From positions 1 through 61,208 of the forward strand of contig NZ_MIHA01000028.1 of assembly GCF_001722335.1 (NCBI RefSeq): DNA of 61,208 nt, read 5' to 3'. Below the pieces are notes generated by a model, which did not search any database, was not told where the DNA came from, and worked only from the letters and a program-made list of their open reading frames with translations. The stretch is from Mycolicibacterium flavescens (GTDB taxonomy: Bacteria; Actinomycetota; Actinomycetes; Mycobacteriales; Mycobacteriaceae). Below are positions 54,590 through 61,208 of the stretch, piece after piece. Numbering within the stretch: the first letter of the stretch is position 1; each line of letters opens with the position of its first letter. Position numbers and translations under genes: made by a program.

Positions 54590-55363
54590 GTGACCGACAC
54601 CCAAGACATCAACCTCGCGCTCAAGGATCGGGTGGTCCTGGTGACCGGCGGAGTCCGCGGCGTCGGCGCGGGGATCAGCGCGGTGTTCGCCGATCAGGGC
54701 GCCACCGTGGTGACCTGTGCGCGCAGGCCCGTCGAAGGGCTGCCGTACGAGTTCCACTCCTGCGATGTCCGCGATGACGACGCGGTGGCCGCGTTGATCA
54801 ACGCCATCGTCGAACGGCACGGCCGACTCGACGTCGTGGTCAACAACGCCGGTGGATCGCCGTACGTGCGGGCCGACGAAGCCTCGGCCAAATTCAGCCG
54901 CAAGATCATCGAACTGAATCTGCTTGGCCCGCTGTCGGTGTCGACGCACGCCAACGCGGTGATGCAGCAGCAGCCGACCGGCGGGTCGATCGTCAACATC
55001 GCCAGCGTCAGCGGGCGCAGGCCCACGCCGGGCACGGGACCCTACGGCGCGGCGAAGGCGGGGGTCGAAAGCCTCACCTCGACGCTGGCCGTCGAGTGGG
55101 CGCCGAAGGTGCGGATCAACTCGGTGGTCGTCGGCATGGTCGAGACCGAGCAGGCCGACCTGTTCTACGGTGACGCCGACTCGATCGCGGCGATCTCGAA
55201 GAACGTGCCGCTGGGCCGACTCGCCACCCCGGCCGACGTCGGTTGGGCGGCGGCGTTCCTGGCTTCCGATGCGGCGTCCTACATCAGCGGGGCGTCGCTG
55301 GAAGTGCACGGCGGCGGGGAACCCCCGCACTACCTGGCCACCACCACCGCAGACATCAAGTAG
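54590..55363 (+). CDS. SDR oxidoreductase, Rv3549c-like
   Basis: A 257-residue SDR with TGGVRGVGAGI at about 20-30, NNAGGSPY, IVNIASVSGRR and YGAAKAGVESL (YxxxK). Place in the KstR2 block matches Rv3549c. It presumably oxidises a hydroxyacyl-CoA in HIP side-chain or ring beta-oxidation; the step is not known from the sequence. GTG 54590 is used. Confidence 0.85.
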   Translation: MTDTQDINLALKDRVVLVTGGVRGVGAGISAVFADQGATVVTCARRPVEGLPYEFHSCDVRDDDAVAALINAIVERHGRLDVVVNNAGGSPYVRADEASAKFSRKIIELNLLGPLSVSTHANAVMQQQPTGGSIVNIASVSGRRPTPGTGPYGAAKAGVESLTSTLAVEWAPKVRINSVVVGMVETEQADLFYGDADSIAAISKNVPLGRLATPADVGWAAAFLASDAASYISGASLEVHGGGEPPHYLATTTADIK

Positions 55364-55387
55364 CGAATACACAAGGAGACAACGGAT

Positions 55388-56293
55388 ATGGGACTGCTCG
55401 ACGGCCGCGTGGTCATCGTGACGGGATCGGGCGGCGGCATCGGACGCGCCCACGCGCTGGCGTTCGCGGCCGAGGGCGCCCGAGTGGTCGTCAACGACAT
55501 CGGCGTCGGCCTGGACGGCTCGCCCGCCGGTGGCGGTAGCGCCGCGCAGAGCGTCGTCGACGAGATCGTTGCGGCCGGAGGGGAAGCCGTCGCCAACGGT
55601 GCCAACGTCGCCGACTGGGCGCAGGCCGAAGGTCTGATCCAGGCCGCGGTCGACACGTTCGGCGGACTCGACGTCCTGGTGAACAACGCCGGCATCGTGC
55701 GTGACCGGATGTTCGCCAACACCAGCGAAGAGGAGTTCGACGCCGTCATCGCCGTCCACCTCAAAGGACACTTCGCGACCATGCGGCACGCCGCGGCTTA
55801 CTGGCGGGCGCAGTCCAAGGCGGGCAACACGGTGGACGCACGCATCATCAACACCAGTTCCGGTGCGGGCCTGCAAGGCAGTGTGGGACAGGCCAATTAC
55901 AGCGCGGCCAAAGCCGGTATCGCGGCGATGACGTTGGTGGCCGCCGCGGAGATGGGCCGCTACGGCGTCACGGTCAATGCGATCGCCCCGTCGGCGCGGA
56001 CCCGGATGACCGAGACCGTCTTCGCCGAGATGATGTCGACCCAGGACCAGGAGTTCGACGCGATGGCACCGGAGAACATCTCGCCGCTGGTGGTCTGGCT
56101 GGGCAGCGCCCAATCGCGCGACGTGACCGGTCGCGTGTTCGAGGTCGAAGGCGGCGTCATCCGGGTCGCCGAGGGCTGGGCCCGTGGCGCCGAGGCGGAC
56201 AAGGGTGCGCGCTGGGATCCGGCCGAACTCGGCCCCGTGGTCACCGGTCTGCTGGAGAAGTCCCGAACGCCGATGCCGGTTTTCGGGGCCTGA
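55388..56293 (+). CDS. SDR oxidoreductase, Rv3548c-like
   Basis: A 301-residue SDR resembling the dehydrogenase part of peroxisomal multifunctional enzymes: TGSGGGIGRAHALAFAAEGARVVVNDIG in part (GSGGGIGRAHALAFA), NNAGIVRDRMF, NTSSGAGLQG and YSAAKAGIAAM, plus a family C-terminal extension. A 3-hydroxyacyl-CoA dehydrogenase role in HIP-CoA beta-oxidation is likely. AAGGAG is placed before the ATG; 24 bases after the previous gene. Confidence 0.87.
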   Translation: MGLLDGRVVIVTGSGGGIGRAHALAFAAEGARVVVNDIGVGLDGSPAGGGSAAQSVVDEIVAAGGEAVANGANVADWAQAEGLIQAAVDTFGGLDVLVNNAGIVRDRMFANTSEEEFDAVIAVHLKGHFATMRHAAAYWRAQSKAGNTVDARIINTSSGAGLQGSVGQANYSAAKAGIAAMTLVAAAEMGRYGVTVNAIAPSARTRMTETVFAEMMSTQDQEFDAMAPENISPLVVWLGSAQSRDVTGRVFEVEGGVIRVAEGWARGAEADKGARWDPAELGPVVTGLLEKSRTPMPVFGA

Positions 56294-56334
56294 TCACTCG
56301 CGGTGTCTGCGGGCGGAGATCTGGGTGGCCGAGT

Positions 56335-57603
56335 TTAGGCCGCCTGCTGCTCGGACTGCTGCTCGGACGAGGCGTCGGCGTCTTCGCCGTCAGTCGATTC
56401 GTCATCATCGGTTGTGGGTGCTTCGTTGTCGGCGTCCTCGGTCTCGTCGACCACCTCGAGCTCGTCTTTCGCCTCGACCTCGTCCGTAAGAGTCTGCGTG
56501 TCGACCTTGTCGCCGGGAGCGACCTTGTTCCCGCCCGTCAGATCGGTTGCGCCGTTCGTCTTTTGACGCTTGTCGAGGCGCGTGACCGAGACTTCGGCGG
56601 TGTCATCGTCGGTGTCCTTGTCCGTCATCGCAGCTGGTGCCTCGGGTTGCGGCGCGCGCTGATCGGAGGTGGGCGCCGGCGCGGGCCTGAACTCGTCGAC
56701 GATGTCGCGGACCGTATCCGGGATGAACCGCACCACCGCCTCGGTGACGTCGAAGATGCCGTCGCGCACCGCATTTGCCAGCGCCGCAACGTCGCCGGAT
56801 GCGAACGCCCTGCCGACGTTGTACAGCGCGGTCTGGGGGGCCACCACCAGATCCCGGACGTTGACGAACAACTTGGTGGGCAGCGACGGGTCGGCCGACA
56901 CCGGCCGGCCCGCCCAGCTGACCAGCGTCCATCCTTCCTCCGGACTGCCTTCGACCACCACCGCCTCGGTGTTGCCGAGCTGATGGCTCAGCATCAGCCC
57001 GAAGTCGGGATTGTCGACGTTCATCATCACCCAGAACATGATCGTGGCACCGTGCGCGAACGCCACCGCGTTCTCGTCACCGTTGTCGGCGATCTGCTTG
57101 AGCGCGCCATCGACCCTGGCGTCGAACGCATTTCCGTCCTCACCGCCGAGGACCGGCAGGAAACGCGCGCCCAGCATCCACGCGGCCGGCGCGAGCGCGT
57201 AGCCCAGGCGGCCCAGCCCTTCATCCTCCGACGCGCCCTCGAAAACCCCCGCCGAGATCTCCCGCAGACCCGGCAGCACCTCATAGGACGAACCGGGCAG
57301 CAGGTCCAACAACGGCTGCGCGGTCTGCTGGGTGCGCAGCATCGACGAAACATAGATGCCGTCGTAGCCGTTTCCGACCAGCGCGGCCGCCGCGTCGAGG
57401 GCCTGCTGTTCGCCGAGTGGGCTGAGCCCCGGCCCGGGCACCGACGTGTCGATGACGCCGGCCGCGTTCGCCTGGGATTCGGCGTGCCGCACGAACGTCA
57501 CGGTCATCGCCCACGACGGGACCGCCGCGACCAGAACCAGTAGCACCGCACTGACCGCCGCGACGACGATCCGCAGGATTCGCTGAGTCGAAGAATTGCG
57601 CAT
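56335..57603 (-). CDS. Exported histidine phosphatase with acidic tail
   Basis: A 422-residue protein: signal sequence (IVVAAVSAVLLVLVAAVPSWA, in part), then a branch 2-type histidine phosphatase domain with VRHAESQANAAG (catalytic His) and FAHGATIMFW (second His), to about 230. The last 100 residues are a low-complexity Asp/Glu/Thr-rich tail with no anchor. Probably a secreted or wall phosphoesterase; the substrate is unknown. ATG 57603 is chosen because the upstream extension lacks a start of the family. Confidence 0.83.
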   Translation of the reverse strand: MRNSSTQRILRIVVAAVSAVLLVLVAAVPSWAMTVTFVRHAESQANAAGVIDTSVPGPGLSPLGEQQALDAAAALVGNGYDGIYVSSMLRTQQTAQPLLDLLPGSSYEVLPGLREISAGVFEGASEDEGLGRLGYALAPAAWMLGARFLPVLGGEDGNAFDARVDGALKQIADNGDENAVAFAHGATIMFWVMMNVDNPDFGLMLSHQLGNTEAVVVEGSPEEGWTLVSWAGRPVSADPSLPTKLFVNVRDLVVAPQTALYNVGRAFASGDVAALANAVRDGIFDVTEAVVRFIPDTVRDIVDEFRPAPAPTSDQRAPQPEAPAAMTDKDTDDDTAEVSVTRLDKRQKTNGATDLTGGNKVAPGDKVDTQTLTDEVEAKDELEVVDETEDADNEAPTTDDDESTDGEDADASSEQQSEQQAA

Positions 57604-57712
57604 CGCCACTCCGTCCGCCGCCCCGATGCGTGTCGGCTCACCGTACGACTCCATCGCGACGAAGTGGGTGAAAACGCCGATAAGGTCGCATCGGGCACTC
57701 CATGATGGAGCC

Positions 57713-58720
57713 GTGAAACGGCACGGGATCGGCGCCGTACTCGGCGCAATGTTGTTGCTGTTGGCCGGTTGTGGCGGTCAGCGCGGTGGAGACGACGGAT
57801 CGGCGGCGGCCGAACCGACATCATGTGAAGTCACCACCGACGCGCGGATCAGCATCGCCACCGGCAACACCACCGGCGTGTACTACGTACTCGGCGGCGC
57901 ATACGGCGAAGCGGTCAGCCAGCAGAGCGACGGCCGGTTACGGGCGACCGCCGCCGAGACGTCGGCCTCGCTGCAGAACATCCAGCAACTCGTCGCGGGC
58001 ACCCACCAGGTCGCGTTCTCGCTCGCCGACACCGCCGCGGACGCGGTCAACGGGATGGGGTCGTTCGACGGCAAGCAGCCGATCGCCGCGTTGACCCGGC
58101 TCTACCCGAACTACACCCAGGTCATCGTCCGCACCGACGCCGGGATCAACTCGATCGCCGAGATGCGCGGCAAGCGGGTGTCGACCGGTTCACCGAACTC
58201 CGGCACCGAGGTCATCGCCAACCGCATGCTCGAGGCGGCCGGCCTGAACCCGGCGACCGACATCGCCGCACAGCGCACCGAACTGGGCAAGACGGTCGAA
58301 GGCATGAAGGACGGGTCGATCGACGCGATGTTCTGGTCCGGCGGCCTGCCCACCGGCGGCATCACCGACCTGTTCGTCAGCGAGCGCGACAACGTGAGGT
58401 TCCTCGACGTGACCGACACGTTGGGAAAACTGCAGCAGATCAATCCCCTCTATGAGAGCGGCGTCATCCCGGCCGCCGCCTACCAGACACCGGCCGACGT
58501 GCCGACGGTCGTGGTGCCCAACCTGCTGCTCGTCAAGGACGACATGGACGGCAACACCGCGTGCGTGCTGACCAAGGCGCTCTACGACCACAAGGACGCG
58601 CTCGTCAAAGCCAACAAAGCCGCCGAGGGTATCTCGCTCGACACCGCCCGGCAGACGGATCCGGTGCCCCTGCACCCCGGCGCGCAGAAGGCACTCGACG
58701 AACTCGGCGCACCGAACTGA
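57713..58720 (+). CDS. TAXI-family TRAP transporter solute-binding lipoprotein
   Basis: A 335-residue lipoprotein with lipobox LAGC (about 16-19). The TAXI signature region reads ISIATGNTTGVYYVLGGAYGEAVSQ, given here as ATGNTTGVYYVLGGAYGEA, and later SLQNIQQLVAG, GKRVSTGSPNSGTEVIA and VVVPNLLLVKDDM match the family. It delivers an unknown solute, often glutamate or a dicarboxylate, to the permease downstream. GTG 57713 is chosen. It ends in CTGA overlapping the next gene. Confidence 0.88.
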   Translation: MKRHGIGAVLGAMLLLLAGCGGQRGGDDGSAAAEPTSCEVTTDARISIATGNTTGVYYVLGGAYGEAVSQQSDGRLRATAAETSASLQNIQQLVAGTHQVAFSLADTAADAVNGMGSFDGKQPIAALTRLYPNYTQVIVRTDAGINSIAEMRGKRVSTGSPNSGTEVIANRMLEAAGLNPATDIAAQRTELGKTVEGMKDGSIDAMFWSGGLPTGGITDLFVSERDNVRFLDVTDTLGKLQQINPLYESGVIPAAAYQTPADVPTVVVPNLLLVKDDMDGNTACVLTKALYDHKDALVKANKAAEGISLDTARQTDPVPLHPGAQKALDELGAPN

Positions 58721-60741
58721 CCGGGACCCGCCATCAGGACGACCGGGACGCCCCGGCCGAGGCGGACCCGGCCGCCTACGAGGACGAAAAGCCCGCCCGC
58801 CAACTGACCGGCCGGGTCGCGGTGCTGATGCGCGGATGTTGCGTCGCGATCGCGCTTTTCGCGATATACCAGGTATTCTTCCCGCTTGCGCAGGGCAACC
58901 AATACTCGCTCATCCTGTTCCTGGCCGCGGTGGTGCCGCTGACCCTGCTCTGTTACCGGTCCGGGCTGCATCTTCGCCGCCGGCCCGACGCGCAGCCGCG
59001 GCCGAACCCGGGGATCCTCGACTGGGCGCTGGCCGCCGTCGCGCTGATCGCCTGCCTGTACCCGGTGCTGCCGTTCGAAATCGGCGACGGCGGAGGCGGA
59101 TTCGACGAGTTCCTGAGCAGGCAGGCCACCCCCGGGGTCGTCGACATCATCGTCGGGACGATCGTCTTGCTGCTCGTGCTGGAGGCGTGCCGCCGCACCA
59201 CCGGGGTGGCGTTACCCCTGGTGCTGTTGCTCGCGCTGGCCTACGCCTACTACGGCGGGTACCTCCCGCAGGGCGCGGCGATCGCGCACGCGGGAGTGGA
59301 CTGGGCGCAGATCGTCAGCGCGTCGTTCCTGCAGTCGACCGGCCTGTACGGGGTGCCATTGGACGTGGCGGCCACCTACATCGTGTTGTTCACCATCTAC
59401 GGGGCGGTGCTCGACGCGTCCGGCGCCAGCCGGTTCTTCATCGATCTGTCGTTCGCCGCGTTCCGCCGGTCCCGCGCGGCACCCGGGCGCACCGTCACCC
59501 TCGCCGGGTTCCTGCTCGGCAGCGTGTCCGGATCGGGCACCGCAACGACCGTAAGCCTCGGCACCGTGACGTGGCCGGTGCTGCGCCGGGCGGGATATCC
59601 GAGCGAGAACGCGGGCGGGATGCTGGCCGCCGCGGGTATCGGCGCGATCCTGTCCCCGCCGACGCTGGGCGCGGCGGCGTTCATCATCGCCGAGTACCTC
59701 GGCGTGCCGTATCTGACCGTGCTGGTGTGGGCGATCGTCCCGACGATCCTTTACTACCTGGGCATCCTGCTGGCCGTCGAGATCGATGCCCGTCGTTACG
59801 CCACCTCCGAGGTGGAGGCCGGCACGTCGCAGTCGGCCTGGCGGCTGCTCGGCAGGTTCGGCTACCACCTGATCTCGTTGGCCACGATCGTGCTGTTCCT
59901 GGCGATGGGAATGTCGGCGACGCGTGCCGTCGTGTACGCCACCGCTGTTCAGATCGTGCTGTCCTACCTGGACTCTGAACATCGGCTCACCCCGGCCCGG
60001 CTCTACAGTGCGCTGGCCACCGGTGTGCGTGGGGTCCTTTCGGTGGCGGCGGTGTGCGCGGCGGCCGGCGTCATCGCGGCGATGATCACCCGTACCGGAC
60101 TGGGCCTGCAGCTCAATTCGATACTCGTCAACACGGCCCGGTCCATCAGTGAAAACCCAACGGCCGTCCTGATATTCACGGCGATCTTCGCTGCCGTGGC
60201 GGTTTCTGTGCTCGGCCTGGCCGTACCGGTGACGGCGTCGTTCGTCATCGCATGGGTGATCGTCGGGCCGGCGCTGCAGGATCTCGGTGTCGTCGCGCCG
60301 GCGGCGGCGATGTTCGTCTTCTACTTCGCGGTGCTCTCGGAGGTGACGCCGCCGACGGCGCTGGCCGCCGTCGCCGCATCGGCGATCACGGGTGGGCGGG
60401 TGGTCGCGACGATGATGCAGACGTGGAAGTACACGCTGCCCGCGTTCCTGGTGCCGTTCGCGTTCGTGCTCACCGAGAACGGGGAAGGCCTGCTCGGTCT
60501 GCGCTCGTTCCCGGACCTGGTGTGGACGGGGGCCGTGGCGGCGCTTGCGGTCGCCGCGCTGGCCGTGGTGACGGGAGGGTGGATGATCCGCCGGGCGGGA
60601 TTGCCCGAGCGGTTGCTGTGCGCACCCGCGGCCGTGTGCCTGCTCTACCTGGACACGGTGACGATCGCCGTCGGCGCGGGACTGTTCGCCACCGCGGCGG
60701 TGGTGCACCTGGTCACGTCTCGCAGACGACCGGCGGAATAG
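58717..60741 (+). CDS. TRAP transporter fused permease (4TM/12TM)
   Basis: A 674-residue fusion of small and large TRAP permease subunits with about 16 membrane segments; motifs include FLLGSVSGSGTATTVSLGTVTWPVL in part (GSVSGSGTATTVSLGTVTWP), EVTPPTALAAVAASAITGG and AGIGAILSPPTLGAAAFII. The N-terminal AYEDEKPARQL is the family's cytosolic motif, but no ATG, GTG or TTG precedes it in frame after the upstream gene; a CTG at 58717 overlaps the TAXI stop (CTGA) and is taken. The next usual start, GTG 58822, would drop the motif. Confidence 0.8.
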   Translation: MTGTRHQDDRDAPAEADPAAYEDEKPARQLTGRVAVLMRGCCVAIALFAIYQVFFPLAQGNQYSLILFLAAVVPLTLLCYRSGLHLRRRPDAQPRPNPGILDWALAAVALIACLYPVLPFEIGDGGGGFDEFLSRQATPGVVDIIVGTIVLLLVLEACRRTTGVALPLVLLLALAYAYYGGYLPQGAAIAHAGVDWAQIVSASFLQSTGLYGVPLDVAATYIVLFTIYGAVLDASGASRFFIDLSFAAFRRSRAAPGRTVTLAGFLLGSVSGSGTATTVSLGTVTWPVLRRAGYPSENAGGMLAAAGIGAILSPPTLGAAAFIIAEYLGVPYLTVLVWAIVPTILYYLGILLAVEIDARRYATSEVEAGTSQSAWRLLGRFGYHLISLATIVLFLAMGMSATRAVVYATAVQIVLSYLDSEHRLTPARLYSALATGVRGVLSVAAVCAAAGVIAAMITRTGLGLQLNSILVNTARSISENPTAVLIFTAIFAAVAVSVLGLAVPVTASFVIAWVIVGPALQDLGVVAPAAAMFVFYFAVLSEVTPPTALAAVAASAITGGRVVATMMQTWKYTLPAFLVPFAFVLTENGEGLLGLRSFPDLVWTGAVAALAVAALAVVTGGWMIRRAGLPERLLCAPAAVCLLYLDTVTIAVGAGLFATAAVVHLVTSRRRPAE

Positions 60742-60758
60742 CTCTGGTGCGTTCATGA

Positions 60759-60793
60759 AAGTGGCGCCTCTCGCTGTGCGAGAGACGCCACTT
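60759..60793. terminator. Intrinsic terminator after the TRAP operon
   Basis: AAGTGGCGCCTCTCGC pairs with GCGAGAGACGCCACTT around a three-base loop (TGT), 15 of 16 pairs with one C-A mismatch. It separates the convergent permease and glycine-rich gene. Confidence 0.85.
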
Positions 60794-60828
60794 CCCGGCG
60801 ATCAGTTCACTTCACCAACTGCGCTGTC

Positions 60829-61208
60829 CTAGAAGGGCAGGAAGCTGGTGAACGCCTCGATCAGCGCGGCGAACGGGTTGGACGACCCGCCACCGGTGTT
60901 GCCGCCCTCGGCGCTGGCGCCGCTGTCGCTGCCGCCGATGCCGAAGAGGCTGAGGAACCCGTTGAGGAAGTTCGACAACAGATTCGACGACGATGCGCTG
61001 TTCGAATTGCTGTTCGCCGAACCGCCGTTGGCGGTCCCTCCGGCGTTACCGGCATTGGTGTCGCCGCCGGTTCCGGTCCCGGAGCCATCGCCGCCGTCGC
61101 CGTCACCGCCCGCACCGGAGCCGCCGGCGCCGTTGCCGCCGTCACCGTCACCGCCGGTCGCGCCGCCGCTGGTGCCGTCGCCGCCGTCGGCGTCACCGCC
61201 GGTCGCTC
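60829..61208 (-). CDS. Glycine-rich exported-type protein, C-terminal part (cut by window edge)
   Basis: Reading left from the window edge on the minus strand, a frame without stops ends in TAG at 60829-60831. It encodes about 125 residues: a Gly/Asp/Ser/Thr-rich part (repeats such as GGDGDGGDG and GGTANGGSANS), then SSNLLSNFLNGFLSLFGIGG and a hydrophobic end NPFAALIEAFTSFLPF. The start is outside. It resembles the PGRS-type or other glycine-rich surface proteins of mycobacteria, but the family cannot be named from this piece. Confidence 0.7.
   Translation of the reverse strand, partial: ATGGDADGGDGTSGGATGGDGDGGNGAGGSGAGGDGDGGDGSGTGTGGDTNAGNAGGTANGGSANSNSNSASSSNLLSNFLNGFLSLFGIGGSDSGASAEGGNTGGGSSNPFAALIEAFTSFLPF

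Noticed and set aside
54536..56113. Minus-strand extension of echA20 to 777 codons
   Set aside because: The extension is antisense to the two SDR genes and crosses the operator; EchA20 family start is at 54535.
58561..58716. Start of the TRAP permease at GTG 58561
   Set aside because: It would overlap the TAXI gene by 160 bases with an Arg/Gln-rich, unconserved N-terminus.
61060..61208. CRISPR-like or tandem repeat at the right edge
   Set aside because: The GCCGCCGTCACC-type repetition is codon-phased Gly/Asp coding sequence, with no spacers.

Overview
The window comes from a high-GC actinobacterium, almost certainly a fast-growing mycobacterium (Mycobacterium/Mycolicibacterium type). It carries both steroid catabolic regulators (kstR and kstR2) with their operators, the KstR side genes (fadE34, an Rv3572-like secreted protein, kshB, hsaADCB) and the KstR2 side genes (aspB-fadE33-32-31-fadD3, fadE30-ipdF, fadA6, ipdABC-echA20 and two SDRs). 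Gene order matches, from memory, the Rv3548c-Rv3574 block of M. tuberculosis, but it is interrupted by several lineage-specific insertions. Gene names rest on family recognition by eye, not on a database search.

Layout. 1-1278: the right end of an IS21-family element (istA tail, istB, terminal repeats) sits inside rpsN2, the zinc-independent S14 gene of the alternative ribosomal protein operon. The last 17 codons of rpsN2 and an intact rpsR2 follow. 1475-3822: a cobalamin riboswitch with a visible P1 helix and a Shine-Dalgarno-sequestering hairpin precedes a FhuF-like iron-sulfur protein; convergent to it lies bluB coupled to an orphan pxpA. 3873-6477: a znuACB zinc importer with a candidate Zur box touching the start codon. 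6510-9283: a LacI regulator, a phosphotransferase and otsB.

9287-24531: the KstR regulon. kstR and fadE34 diverge around a perfect 14-bp KstR operator; kshB and hsaADCB diverge around two more. A 2228-residue secreted repeat protein with two beta-propeller regions lies inside this block. 24552-37928: an insertion of sugar and ketone-body genes: small secreted proteins, a lipase-like hydrolase, a LysR regulator with a 3-hydroxybutyrate operon (MHS transporter, dehydrogenase, acetoacetyl-CoA ligase), an HNH/13E12 protein, and a ROK-regulated xylose operon (xylA, xylF, xylG, xylH) whose xylF is broken by a one-base deletion.

37925-56293: the KstR2 regulon for the last two steroid rings, with three perfect KstR2 operators. 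It is interrupted by a Nudix hydrolase, an NDMA-type alcohol dehydrogenase and a satD-DUF3307 pair. Upstream of satD is an array of three TGAAG-N7-CTTCA palindromes with an exact 28-bp period. 56335-61208: a secreted histidine phosphatase, a TAXI-TRAP transporter (lipoprotein plus fused permease that seems to use a CTG start), a terminator, and the C-terminal end of a glycine-rich exported protein cut by the window edge.

Working together: KshB and HsaABCD open rings A and B of the steroid nucleus. FadD3, FadE30-33, IpdABCF, EchA20 and FadA6 then degrade the remaining C/D-ring propionate. The zinc and cobalamin genes at the left form a separate metal-homeostasis neighbourhood. The most unusual signals are the riboswitch-FhuF unit, the satD operator array and the IS-broken alternative ribosomal operon.
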